Shown: positions 45,420 to 52,854 of the stretch, piece by piece
Layout of the letters: each line of letters starts with the position of its first letter
Position numbering within the stretch: position 1 is the first letter of the stretch
DNA from: Castellaniella defragrans
Lineage (GTDB): Bacteria; Pseudomonadota; Gammaproteobacteria; Burkholderiales; Burkholderiaceae_B
Direction: 5' to 3'
DNA: 64,000 nucleotides
Assembly: GCF_014203015.1 (NCBI RefSeq)
Contig: NZ_JACHIB010000001.1
Span: 1 to 64,000 of the forward strand
Program-made: the position numbers and the translations under genes
Notes under the pieces: model-generated
What the model was told of the DNA's origin: nothing
Seen by the model: the letters and a program-made list of their open reading frames with translations, nothing else
Databases searched by the model: none

Positions 45420-46697
45420 CTACCGGCGGCGGGCGCCGGATTCGGGCAGCAGGCGGGGCAGCAGCGCCAGCAGCTGGTCGCGCTCGGCGCCTTCGCTGCG
45501 GTTCAGGGCGGCCAGCGGGCCGTGCATGTACTTGTGCGTCAGGCTGTGCGCGAGCAGTTCGAGCACGGCCTCGGGATCGTCGCCGCGCGCCAGCAGCCGC
45601 CGGGCGCGGTCCAGTTCGGCCAGGCGCAGGGCGTCGGCGCTTTGCTGGTAGTCGATGATCGCCGGCACGATTTCGCGGTTGCTGAGCCAGTGCATGAAAT
45701 GCCGCACCCGCGCTTCGATGATGGCTTCGGCCTGGACCACGGCGGCGCGGCGCGCGTCGGTGCCCGACTGCACCATGCGGCCCAGATCATCGACGGTGTA
45801 CAGGTAGACGTCGGCCAGGCGGCCGGCCTCGGGCTCGATGTCGCGCGGCACGGCCAGGTCCACCATCACCATGGGACGGTGGCGCCGCGCGCGCGCGGCC
45901 CTTTCCACCATCCCCAGGCCGAGGATGGGCAGGGACGAGGCCGTACAGGAGACGACCACGTCGAATTCGGCCAGGTGGTCCGGCAGCGCCGACAGCTTCA
46001 GCGTGCGGGCGTCGAACTGGGCCGCCAGGGTCTCGGCGCGCTCCAGCGTGCGGTTGGCCACCGCGATCTGGCGCGGCCGCACCGCGGCGAAATGGGTGGC
46101 GCAGAGTTCGATCATCTCGCCCGCGCCGATGAACAGCACGTTGCTACAGGACAGGTCGCCCAGCACGCGCTCGGTCAGGCGCACGGCGGCGGCGGCCATG
46201 GACACCGAATGCGCGCCGATGGCCGTCTGCGAGCGGACTTCCTTGGCGACGGAGAAGGTACGCTGGAACAGCTGGTGCAGCAGCGTGCCCAGCGTGCCGG
46301 CCTGCTCGGCCGTGCGCACGGCGTCCTTCATCTGGCCGAGGATCTGCGGCTCGCCCAGCACCATGGAATCCAGGCCGCTGGCCACGCGGAAGGCATGGCG
46401 CACGGCGTCGTTCTTCTGGTACTGGTAGAGGTGCGGCGCCAGCAGGCCGGTTTCCAGGCGGTTGAATTCCGCCAGCCAGGCGGGCAGTTCCGGCGCGACG
46501 CCCGGATCGGCCGCACAGTAGATTTCCGTGCGGTTGCAGGTGGACAGGATGGCGGCCTCGCGCACGCCGCTGCCGAAGGCGGACCGCAGGGCCGCCAGGG
46601 CGGGCTTGACCAGTTCGAGCGGAAACGACACGCGCTCCCGCACCGAGACCGGTGCGGAAACGTGGTTCAGGCCAAAGGTCAGGACGTCGACGGACAT
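45420..46697 (-). CDS. hemA: glutamyl-tRNA reductase
   Basis: 425-residue glutamyl-tRNA reductase, first enzyme of the C5 heme pathway, reducing glutamyl-tRNA(Glu) to glutamate-1-semialdehyde. [19 protein letters not shown] opening, the catalytic cysteine in [12 protein letters not shown] near 50, [13 protein letters not shown], and NADPH-domain [15 protein letters not shown] near 190 (in part). Start at the ATG 46697; a GTG seven codons upstream (46718) is an alternative. Promoter candidate at 46734-46762. First gene of hemA-prfA-prmC-grxD-ubiX. Confidence 0.95.
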   Translation of the reverse strand: MSVDVLTFGLNHVSAPVSVRERVSFPLELVKPALAALRSAFGSGVREAAILSTCNRTEIYCAADPGVAPELPAWLAEFNRLETGLLAPHLYQYQKNDAVRHAFRVASGLDSMVLGEPQILGQMKDAVRTAEQAGTLGTLLHQLFQRTFSVAKEVRSQTAIGAHSVSMAAAAVRLTERVLGDLSCSNVLFIGAGEMIELCATHFAAVRPRQIAVANRTLERAETLAAQFDARTLKLSALPDHLAEFDVVVSCTASSLPILGLGMVERAARARRHRPMVMVDLAVPRDIEPEAGRLADVYLYTVDDLGRMVQSGTDARRAAVVQAEAIIEARVRHFMHWLSNREIVPAIIDYQQSADALRLAELDRARRLLARGDDPEAVLELLAHSLTHKYMHGPLAALNRSEGAERDQLLALLPRLLPESGARRR

Positions 46698-46733
46698 GCC
46701 CGCAGGAAAAAGTTGCACGAGAAGATGGCTTGT

Positions 46734-46762
46734 ATTATAGGGCGTTGCCGCCCGACTTGGAA
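46734..46762 (-). promoter_or_regulatory. candidate sigma-70 promoter of hemA
   Basis: On the reverse strand, TATAAT (46739-46734) is preceded by a 17-bp spacer and TTCCAA (46762-46757), a weak -35. It lies 37-65 bp upstream of the hemA start in the region shared with the divergent tRNA gene. Confidence 0.5.
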
Positions 46763-46815
46763 CGCCGACCGTCGCTTCCGGACATCGCTTGCCTGCACAG
46801 GATCAAATTTTCATG

Positions 46816-46821
46816 TATGAT
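46816..46821 (+). promoter_or_regulatory. candidate -10 element of the tRNA-Phe gene
   Basis: TATGAT ending ten bases before the first base of the tRNA (46832), the spacing expected for a -10 box with initiation just before the tRNA. No good -35 is visible at 16-18 bp. Confidence 0.4.
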
Positions 46822-46831
46822 TCTGCGTCTT

Positions 46832-46907
46832 GGCCCGGTAGCTCAGTCGGTAGAGCAGAGGATTGAAAATCCTTGTGTCGGTGGTTCGATTCCGCCCCGG
46901 GCCACCA
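46832..46907 (+). tRNA. tRNA-Phe (GAA)
   Basis: 76-base tRNA: acceptor GGCCCGG pairs with CCGGGCC, D-arm GCTC...GAGC, anticodon stem AGGA/TCCT with loop TTGAAAA giving anticodon GAA, T-loop TTCGATT, encoded CCA end. The last 14 bases (46894-46907) recur at 50826-50839, marking this gene as the insertion site of a 3.9-kb element. The terminator now downstream (46935) belongs to the element; the likely original one is at 50847. Confidence 0.97.
46894..46907. other. attL within tRNA-Phe
   Basis: GCCCCGGGCCACCA, the tRNA 3' acceptor end, identical to 50826-50839. Upstream TTCGAT is also shared, with three mismatches between. Confidence 0.8.
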
Positions 46908-46934
46908 TAGAATTTACAGTAGAATCAAACACTT

Positions 46935-46963
46935 AGCCCAGCCGATGCGCTGGGCTTTTTATT
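46935..46963 (+). terminator. terminator after tRNA-Phe, carried by the element
   Basis: AGCCCAGC (46935-46942) pairs with GCTGGGCT (46949-46956), followed by TTTTTATTT. It ends the tRNA transcript in the present arrangement. Confidence 0.85.
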
Positions 46964-47113
46964 TGGTCTGTCACTTTTCTGTCAATTCCATTGGTGGACG
47001 GGTGCGCTTCGGTGCGGTGTTGTGCCATTTTCCGGCCGTCATCTCGCGAGTTTGCCTATACGCAATTCCACTCCCACAGGAATTGTGATGAACCAAACCT
47101 CCCCCCTCCGCAC

Positions 47114-47132
47114 CACCTCCCATGTGGAGGTG
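47114..47132 (+). promoter_or_regulatory. hairpin enclosing the integrase ribosome binding site
   Basis: CACCTCC (47114-47120) pairs perfectly with GGAGGTG (47126-47132) over a CATGT loop. GGAGG is the ribosome site for the integrase ATG at 47137, so the folded mRNA would block initiation. Confidence 0.5.
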
Positions 47133-47136
47133 CGGC

Positions 47137-47463
47137 ATGGCTAAACCTTTTCGCGAAGGCAACGGCTGGTCGTTTCGACTACGCATCAAGGGCCAGGACG
47201 AATACCGCAGTGGCTTCCCTTCGGAGGCGGCTGCGAACAACGCTCAGGCCGAGCTACGCACCGAAATCCGGCAACAAGGCTCGGCAGTTGGCAGCGGACC
47301 ATTTCGCACGTCAGTAGCCGGCGCCTTCACCACCTACGCCAAGAAGCGCCTCCCATACCTCAAAGGCGCACTCCTCGACTCACGGATCATCAATCGCTAC
47401 CTGCGCGCCATTCCACCCAATTGTTGTCGATCGGTGCATCGCCATCATCCAGGTAGCGCGTGA
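47137..47463 (+). pseudogene. truncated site-specific (tyrosine-type) integrase, N-terminal part
   Basis: 108 codons. The first about 95 residues look like the N-terminal arm- and core-binding part of a phage-type tyrosine integrase (MAKPFREGNGWSFRLRIKG, then a helical SAM-like stretch TSVAGAFTTYAKKRLPYL). At about 47418 the frame runs into reverse-oriented IS66 transposase DNA, so the last residues are out of context and the entire catalytic domain (R...H-x-x-R...Y) is missing. Start at 47137 has GGAGGTG four bases upstream. Lies 230 bp from the tRNA-Phe attachment end, where the integrase of such elements usually sits. Confidence 0.7.
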
Positions 47464-48399
47464 GCGCCTCCCAGCGTTTTAAGCTGTAAGCCATTGCCCG
47501 CGCCGTCCCCGATCCGTCAGGTACACGCTGGCGCTGGGCGATCGCCACTGATGTAAGGTATTGGCAATGGGTACGGCTGTTTGCTGCCGTATCCGCTTGC
47601 GCTCATCGGCGGGCAGTTCTGCCACCTCACGTTCAACCCCGTACAGCCCACCGAACAGCTCCAGTGCCTGGGCGGCGATCTGGCTCTGATGATTGACGTG
47701 CAGATCATGGAACTTACGCCGGGCATGGGCCAGACAGCCCAGTTCCGTGATGCCGGTGGCGAACCCGGCCTTGTAGCCGGAGTAATCGTCCGTGACCAGT
47801 TTGCCGCGCCAGTCTTGCAAGAAGGTGCGGCAGTGCGCCCCGGCACGGCTGGGTGCGAAGTCATAAATGACCGCACGCAGGCTGTCGTAGGATGTGGACG
47901 TGTACGCCCACAGATACGCCCGCTGGGTCTTGCCCGCGCCGGGCGTGAGCATCTGCACCGGTGTCTCGTCGGCATGCAGCACCGTACGGCCCAGCATCTC
48001 GGCCTTGAGCGCATCGACCAGGCATGGTGGATGTCGGTGCGCGGCAACTCGACAGGCAACCGCAGACGGCGCGGTGCTTGCGGTTTCTGGGGCGTAGCCG
48101 CAGGCTCATCGCGCAAGGCGGCCAGTTCTTCCTCGATGGCCGCCAGATCCTCGTCCATCGTCTCTTGCAGCACACTGAGCTGGGCGGCATTGAGCTGCTC
48201 GCTGCGCTTGCCATAGCGCCAGCGCTTGTACATCGCCAGTTCGTGGGTGAGCTGATCGATATGCGTCTGCTTGGTGTGGATCAGTTGATCCTGTGTGGCA
48301 AGCTGCCCGTCACGCACGGCCACGTCGCCCATCAGTTGCTGGACCAAGGTGCGTAGCTGTTGCTCATCGAGGTGATCGAGGGATGTTGCCGAATCCATG
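47418..48399 (-). pseudogene. tnpC: IS66 transposase TnpC, broken
   Basis: Intact TnpC proteins are about 510-540 residues with a DDE catalytic core. Here the N-terminus from 48399 (coiled-coil region LDEQQLRTLVQQLMGDV in part, then YKRWRYGKRSEQL) is readable to about 48030. Then an internal deletion of several hundred bases joins it out of frame to VDALKAEMLGRTVLHADETPVQ (in part: LHADETPVQ). Near 47540 one lost base shifts the frame again, and the C-terminal part resumes as RWEALTRYLDDGDAPIDNN (in part: RYLDDGDAPIDNN), where it is cut at about 47418. It cannot make an active transposase. Confidence 0.85.
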
Positions 48400-48451
48400 G
48401 GCCGCAGTATGCCGCAGTTGGCTCGGTGACAGTATCGGCATCTTGCCTGAT

Positions 48452-48787
48452 TTACAGCACCGAGATCGTGCCCGCTGATCCCACATGCTGCCACGGCAGG
48501 CCCAGCACCAGGGCATGCCACTGCTCGGTGTCCAGTCCGACACGGGATCCGTGCACTGCATCGGCCCAGACGAACTTGCCCCGGTTCAGGCGTCGGGCCG
48601 CCAGCCACACGCCAATGCCGTCGTGCACCAGCACCTTCATGCGATTGGCCCGCCGGTTGGCGAAGCAATACGCATGATGCGGGTGAGCCGCGCCAAACGC
48701 CGTCACCACGCGCGCCAGCGCTGTGCCCGCACCTGCGCGCATGTCCAGCGGCTCGGTGGCCAGCCAGATGGCTTCAATGCGAATCAT
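48452..48787 (-). CDS. tnpB: IS66 accessory protein TnpB
   Basis: 111 residues, the normal size of TnpB. Conserved segments: IWLATEPLDMRAG, FGAAHPHHAYCFANRRANRMKVL (in part: HAYCFANRR), GVWLAARRLNRGKF. Required with TnpA and TnpC for IS66 transposition; exact role unclear. Apparently intact. ATG at 48787 overlaps the end of tnpA (48784). Confidence 0.9.
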   Translation of the reverse strand: MIRIEAIWLATEPLDMRAGAGTALARVVTAFGAAHPHHAYCFANRRANRMKVLVHDGIGVWLAARRLNRGKFVWADAVHGSRVGLDTEQWHALVLGLPWQHVGSAGTISVL

Positions 48788-49116
48788 CGCAGCCACTCGC
48801 GCAGCCAGGACACGCACGCCCCGGCGTCGCTGACCGGCCAGCGCACCGTCGCCTGCACAGCACCACGCGCCAGATGAATCTCGATATGATGACCTACACC
48901 AGGTACACCCGCGGGCATGATCGGCACAAACGCCGTTGCGGGCTGTCGTTCGGCCTGTCGAATCCATTTGTGAACCACATTTGCGTTGATGCCGTGCGAG
49001 AGTGCTACGCCGGCCACTGACACGCCGGGTTGACTGCACTGGGCCACAATCTGAGCCTTCAAGTCCTTCGGATAAGAGCGCCGCTGGCGCAGCGGAGCCA
49101 ATTCTGCCTTGCTCAT
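48784..49116 (-). CDS. tnpA: IS66 accessory protein TnpA
   Basis: 110 residues, small helix-turn-helix protein of IS66 elements: RRSYPKDLKAQIVAQCSQPG then GVSVAGVALSHGINANVVHKWIR (in part: GVALSHGINANVV). Start at ATG 49116 (M-S-K-A-E-L); a GTG three codons earlier (49125) is possible. First gene of the IS66 operon. Appears intact, so its product could act in trans for related elements. Confidence 0.9.
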   Translation of the reverse strand: MSKAELAPLRQRRSYPKDLKAQIVAQCSQPGVSVAGVALSHGINANVVHKWIRQAERQPATAFVPIMPAGVPGVGHHIEIHLARGAVQATVRWPVSDAGACVSWLREWLR

Positions 49117-49307
49117 GGTGTCCACCTAAAAATGGTGGACACTATCGGAAGCGACCCGGAGGGCTCAAGATGGATTCACCGGGTGCTTACCCTTGGCGGC
49201 CCTGACATAAAAGCGCACGTGGCCTTTGCGCTCGTGGGGCAGGCCCGGCCCAGGTGTACCATCCCGCCAATGATGCGATGCGCGCGGCCCAACTTTGGGG
49301 GTGCTAT

Positions 49308-49598
49308 TCAATCACCAAAATCATCCGGCCATTGTTGCGCCCCATGCAGCACGCGCAGGATGCGCACGACATCCCCATAGATGCGATAAGGCGCGATATA
49401 GGGCGTCTGACCGATGACCAGTTCTCGGGTGTCCTCAACGCGGCCAAGCCGGCCGAACTCCGGGTACTGTGCAAGCCGATTGACCTGTTCTTCGATACGA
49501 CTGTCAACCAATACCGCTGCTTTGGGGCTTTCCGACTCGATGTAATCGAAAATCCTGTCGCGGTCTTCCATCGCAAACTCCGACCACTCGACCTTCAC
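49308..49598 (-). CDS. ParE/RelE-family toxin
   Basis: 96-residue protein of the ParE/RelE superfamily: VEWSEFAMEDRDRIFDYIE at the start (in part: AMEDRDRIFDYIE), LAQYPEFGRLGRVEDTRELVI, and YIAPYRIYGDVVRILRVLHGAQQWP, the usual C-terminal strand pair. RelE members cleave mRNA on the ribosome and ParE members poison gyrase; the sequence alone does not decide. Its start overlaps the antitoxin stop in ATGA form (49595-49598). Both genes appear intact, the only complete functional module left in the element besides the IS accessory genes. Confidence 0.85.
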   Translation of the reverse strand: MKVEWSEFAMEDRDRIFDYIESESPKAAVLVDSRIEEQVNRLAQYPEFGRLGRVEDTRELVIGQTPYIAPYRIYGDVVRILRVLHGAQQWPDDFGD

Positions 49599-49900
49599 GC
49601 CTTGCCCTCGGCTTTGCGCATGGCGGCGGCGCGGCGTTTGGCGAAATGGGCAGAGGCCTCTTCGTTGGACACGGCAGGACGCGGGTCGCTCAAGGCCTCT
49701 TGAACCTTGGCGCGGAACCAGGCGTCGTGCGCCGCCGGATCAACGGCAAAGTTGAACGGCAGCGTCCCTTCATTGGCCACACGGGTCAATAGAATACGCA
49801 CAGCATCCGACACGGTGAGGCCCATGTTGTTGAGCACTTCCGTGGCCCGTTCTTTCAGAACGGGGTCGATGCGAGTTTGAACCAATGCACTGGCGGACAT
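49595..49900 (-). CDS. RelB/DinJ-family antitoxin
   Basis: 101-residue antitoxin with the RelB/DinJ ribbon-helix-helix N-terminus: ALVQTRIDPVLKERATEVLNNMGLTVSDAVRILLTRV (in part: QTRIDPVLKERA, GLTVSDAVRILL). The C-terminal half, which would wrap the toxin, is charged and alanine-rich. Start at ATG 49900 has AGGAGG eight bases upstream; a longer frame to 49954 would run through the operator. Antitoxin-first order with overlap is the normal arrangement. A palindrome at 49939-49958 is its probable operator. Confidence 0.87.
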   Translation of the reverse strand: MSASALVQTRIDPVLKERATEVLNNMGLTVSDAVRILLTRVANEGTLPFNFAVDPAAHDAWFRAKVQEALSDPRPAVSNEEASAHFAKRRAAAMRKAEGKA

Positions 49901-49938
49901 AGCGAGCCTCCTGTGGGATAGGCTTGAGCCATCATGAT

Positions 49939-49958
49939 TGTAATTCAATTGCATTACA
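49939..49958. promoter_or_regulatory. toxin-antitoxin autoregulatory operator
   Basis: TGTAAT-TCAATTGC-ATTACA, a 20-bp inverted repeat with AATT near its centre, 39-58 bp upstream of the antitoxin start in an AT-rich patch. Ribbon-helix-helix antitoxins bind such sites to repress their own operon; inferred here. Confidence 0.6.
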
Positions 49959-50114
49959 TCATCAAGGAAATCTGTACAAGCTCATCCAATCTGCACAGTC
50001 GTGTGCATCACTTTCCCAACTTGTCCATCTTGCTGTGCAAGCGTTGCTCTGGCCCTCGTACGCCCTAACTCCTCTGTCCGAAAAACATATACAAATATCG
50101 GACCAGGGTGCCCT

Positions 50115-50752
50115 ATGAACGATATCAAAGCCCAACTCAGACCGACATCGACGCGGCCGCTCCCGGTCGAGTGTGGGTGCCGGCCGATTTTTCTCACTTT
50201 GACGGTCGTGATGCCGTGGATAAGGCGCTCCAACGCTTGGTCCGCGGCTGGCCAGCTTCGTCGCATTGACCGTGACCTGTACGACCGGCCCAGGGAGAAC
50301 AACCAGACCAAGAAGACAGCGGCCCCGGACTACCGTGCCGTGGTGGATTCGATCGCACGCCGCGACCAACTGCGCCTGCTGGTTGATGGCATGACCGCTG
50401 CCAACGACCAGGGCCTGGCGGACGCGGTGCCCGCACATGTCACCATCCATACCGACGCACGCCGGCGCACCATCCAGCTCGATAATCTGACCATCACTTC
50501 AAGCTCACCGCTCCGAACCGCCTGCATTGGGCCGATCGGCCCACCATGCGCGTCGTGCAAGCACTGCACTGGCTCAAGGACACCCTGCCTGCGGACAAAC
50601 CCCGTATCGTCAAGCGATTGACTCAACTGCTTGCCGATACACAAGGCGATGCCATCCGCCAGGACTTGATGGCAGACAAAATCACCTCCCGCCCTGATGT
50701 TTTGCAAGCCGTAGCATTAGCCTACTTGCGAACGGAGACCCCTATTCCCTAG
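50115..50752 (+). pseudogene. AbiEi-type antitoxin/DUF6088-like regulator, frameshifted
   Basis: Pieces in all three frames together match one protein of about 210 residues. From 50115: MNDIKAQLRP. Shifted near 50150: AAAPGRVWVPADFSHFDGR and ALQRLVRG. Shifted near 50250: GQLRRIDRDLYDRPRENN, KTAAPDYRAVVDSIARRD, AANDQGLADAVPAHV. Shifted near 50495: KLTAPNRLHWADRP, MRVVQALHWLKDTLP, to TAG at 50752. The winged-helix start with RRIDR-LYD-PR is the AbiEi/DUF6088 type IV antitoxin-like pattern. With three frame changes it is very likely dead. No AbiEii-type nucleotidyltransferase partner follows; the end of the element cuts in 75 bp later. Confidence 0.7.
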
Positions 50753-50825
50753 AATGTTCCCTCGGTATCAACCACTTTTGAAAAGGTCCTTTATCCATGC
50801 TGGCTTACGATCATTTTTCGATCGT

Positions 50826-50839
50826 GCCCCGGGCCACCA
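50826..50839. other. attR, copy of the tRNA-Phe 3' end
   Basis: GCCCCGGGCCACCA, identical to the tRNA-Phe 3' end at 46894-46907, with TTCGAT nine bases before it in both copies. Marks the right boundary of the element. Confidence 0.8.
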
Positions 50840-50846
50840 GAATTGG

Positions 50847-50879
50847 CGCCTGACTGTTCTCAGTCGGGCGTTTTGTTTT
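50847..50879 (+). terminator. probable original tRNA-Phe terminator, displaced
   Basis: CGCCTGACTG (50847-50856) pairs with CAGTCGGGCG (50861-50870, one G-T pair), loop TTCT, then TTTTGTTTT. It starts seven bases after attR and has no gene of its own upstream, as expected if it once followed tRNA-Phe directly. The next 120 bp (50880-50999) show nothing recognisable. Confidence 0.8.
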
Positions 50880-50999
50880 GGCGGAACCCCGCGTGATGCG
50901 CCGGGAGCCGGCTGCGCCCAGATGGCCGGCCACGCATGAGGGTCGTCTGGACGCCGGAAGCCCTTGCAGGATCGGCAGCGGCCCCAGGCGCCGCGGCAT

Positions 51000-52280
51000 T
51001 TAGGCCAGCGCGTCCGCCATTTCGGCGGTGACCCGGAGAAACACGTCTATGTCCTCGGGCGTATGCACGTGCAGGGGGGATATGCGTACGCCTCCGCCGA
51101 GCCCGAATGAATCCAGCATCCGTTTTGAATAGATGCTGGCGGCGGTCCGCTGATAGACCACCACGCCGCGCCGCTCGTATTCCAGGACGGCTTCCGAGCA
51201 ATCGAGACCGCCCAGGTCGATCATGACGATGAGATCACGCTTGCTCAGGTCGGGATGATCGAGATGCACCTTCACCTTCGGAATATGCCGCAGCCCCTCG
51301 ACCGATCCGCTGCCTTCCAGCAACCGTGACAACAATGCGCGCTCGTGCAGTTCGATGCGGGTCATTCCGCTTGCGAACAAGTCGCGGCGATCGCGGCTGT
51401 CGGTGAACTTCCCGCCCAGCCAGCAGACATACGAGACGATCTCCGTCATGGCCGCGAACTGCCAAGGCGTGCCGCTGCCCAGGCCCCAGGCATCGGCGTT
51501 CTTCCCCTGGAGCTTGTGGTGCGGCAGCACGGCGGCCCGATCCGACAGCCAGGCCATCCCCGAGCCGCGCACGCCGAAAATCTTGTACGGCGCAATATTG
51601 ATGCCGTCCACCGGCGTGCGCTGGAGATCGATCAGACCATGAGGCGCGTGTTGCACGGCATCGACGAGAATGTAGAGATCCGGCTTGATGGCGCGCGTCC
51701 GCCGGACGATTTCCTCAAGGTCCAGCTTCGCGCCCGAAATGTTGGATGCACAGATCACGTTGAGCAGGCAGGTGTCCTGGTCGATCAATTGCACGATCGC
51801 GTCGACGTCGATGCCGCCGGTACGCGGATTGCTCTGCGCGACCCGCAGTTCCCTGCCCGACCGTTGCGCATAAAGGGACATCGCATCGAACGCCGAAGGA
51901 TGTTCCAGCACGGTGGTCACCATATTGGTCCCGGCCACGTTTTCCGCGACGGCGCGCACCATGTCGAACATGACCGAAGAAGCCGTCTGGGCCGCATGGA
52001 TGCTGCCCCCTTTCGCGTTCAGCAAGCAGCGGAAGTCCGCCTCGCCCCTGGCCTGGACATCCTGCAGGCGGCGCGCCACCGTGTGGACGCGCTCGATGTT
52101 GTCCGGAATCGCATCCAGTTCGGCCAGGCGCTCCAGCACGGATTTCAATCGAAACGCTCCGCCGGCATTGTCGAAATACAGGCGCTTCTGGCCCGCATGG
52201 TCGTGATCCACCTGATGGAATCTGCTTTTGATCTCGGACATGAGGTCTTCAGGAAGGAATTGGCCTTGAGAAAGGGACAT
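51000..52280 (-). CDS. class-V aminotransferase-fold PLP enzyme, non-desulfurase
   Basis: 426-residue fold-type I PLP enzyme of the class-V (SufS/NifS/CsdA-like) group. YFDNAGGAFRLKSVLE opening, PLP aspartate in ILVDAVQHAPHG, PLP lysine in NIAPYKIFGVRGSG, VRISPLHVHTPEDID near the end. The loop that carries the catalytic cysteine in SufS-type desulfurases (R-T-G-x-x-C) reads QRTAASIY, with no cysteine, so persulfide chemistry is unlikely. It may be a lyase, aminotransferase or racemase. Start at 52280 (M-S-L-S-Q-G) preferred over an upstream frame rich in rare codons. Divergent from an amino-acid ABC transporter operon; probably acts on its substrate. Confidence 0.75.
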   Translation of the reverse strand: MSLSQGQFLPEDLMSEIKSRFHQVDHDHAGQKRLYFDNAGGAFRLKSVLERLAELDAIPDNIERVHTVARRLQDVQARGEADFRCLLNAKGGSIHAAQTASSVMFDMVRAVAENVAGTNMVTTVLEHPSAFDAMSLYAQRSGRELRVAQSNPRTGGIDVDAIVQLIDQDTCLLNVICASNISGAKLDLEEIVRRTRAIKPDLYILVDAVQHAPHGLIDLQRTPVDGINIAPYKIFGVRGSGMAWLSDRAAVLPHHKLQGKNADAWGLGSGTPWQFAAMTEIVSYVCWLGGKFTDSRDRRDLFASGMTRIELHERALLSRLLEGSGSVEGLRHIPKVKVHLDHPDLSKRDLIVMIDLGGLDCSEAVLEYERRGVVVYQRTAASIYSKRMLDSFGLGGGVRISPLHVHTPEDIDVFLRVTAEMADALA

Positions 52281-52854
52281 AAGACGCTCTTGAAATGGTT
52301 TCACGGAATGTCGGCGATTATGAAACCGATCCAAGTTCGATGAAAGGGAGATTTTTATATCCAAATAGATGAAATAAAGCGATATGTGGAACCACCGGCT
52401 CATCCGCCGGGCCGAACCCGCCGGACGACCGGTTCGGGAGGTTCATGGGCATGGCCATCACGGCCCTCCGCACTCCTAGGGAATACCCTAGAATTCATAT
52501 CCAGCAGCGGCCAATGCAGCCCCTGAAAAGAGTGCCCACCCCCTCTTCAATTTGAATATAGATTCCATATAACATCATGATTCATATGGAAATTATTCCC
52601 CATGAACAGGCCCACGGATCCGCGCAAGAACAAACATTCTTTTTAGGAATGGGAAAACCTCAAATTAATTCCCTTTTGCGCTTCCGCATTTTTTTGCATG
52701 ATGCACGCTGGATCGATTTGATGGGATCCAATGGCCATGCGAGATATTCTTTTGCACGGCGCCTTCATCGAAGCGATCCGCCGGGAACGCGGAAAGCCGG
52801 TTCGGCCCCGCAGGCGGATCGATCGATCATAATCATCAAGCACCGGAGAGACGC
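52281..52854. other. 574-bp divergent regulatory region
   Basis: No supported gene. AT content is higher than in surrounding DNA. Two dyads: CTAGGG-AATA-CCCTAG (52476-52491) and TTCCATAT...ATATGGAA (52563-52570 with 52584-52591). The length and the dyads suggest control of both divergent transcription units, plausibly by the LysR protein encoded at 55905-56813. A ribosome site GGAGAG precedes the ABC binding-protein start. Codons from 52577 form an open frame that overlaps the next start, but it has no coding signature. Confidence 0.55.

Larger units (their letters stand above)
47418..49190 (-). mobile_element. truncated IS66-family insertion sequence
   Basis: Three genes in IS66 order on the reverse strand: tnpA (49116), tnpB (48787), tnpC (48399, damaged). 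The 5' end is recognisable at 49190, where the reverse strand begins GTAAGC, the usual IS66-type terminus, followed by GGTGAATCC. The other end is missing: the element stops inside the tnpC 3' region at about 47418, fused to integrase DNA. No target duplication can be identified because one end is lost. Confidence 0.8.
46894..50839. mobile_element. decayed integrative element in tRNA-Phe
   Basis: The element is bounded by a direct repeat of the tRNA 3' end: GCCCCGGGCCACCA at 46894-46907 and 50826-50839. Extending to the T-loop, 20 of 23 bases match (46885-46907 with 50817-50839). The repeat offset is 3932 bp. Contents in order: terminator, truncated integrase gene next to the tRNA, damaged IS66-family element, ParE/RelE-type toxin with RelB-type antitoxin, frameshifted AbiEi/DUF6088-like gene. 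The integrase beside a tRNA with the 3' end duplicated is the classic tyrosine-integrase island layout. With no intact integrase it should be immobile unless helped in trans. Confidence 0.85.

Noticed and set aside
47581-48216. Forward open frame of 211 codons within the IS66 element
   Set aside because: It is antisense to tnpC, whose fragments are readable on the other strand.
46894-50839. Prophage
   Set aside because: No capsid, tail, lysis or replication genes; only an integrase fragment, an IS, a toxin-antitoxin pair and a regulator remnant.
51000-52280. Cysteine desulfurase (SufS/CsdA)
   Set aside because: Overall fold matches, but the loop that should carry the catalytic cysteine reads QRTAAS, and no suf, isc or csdE partner is adjacent.
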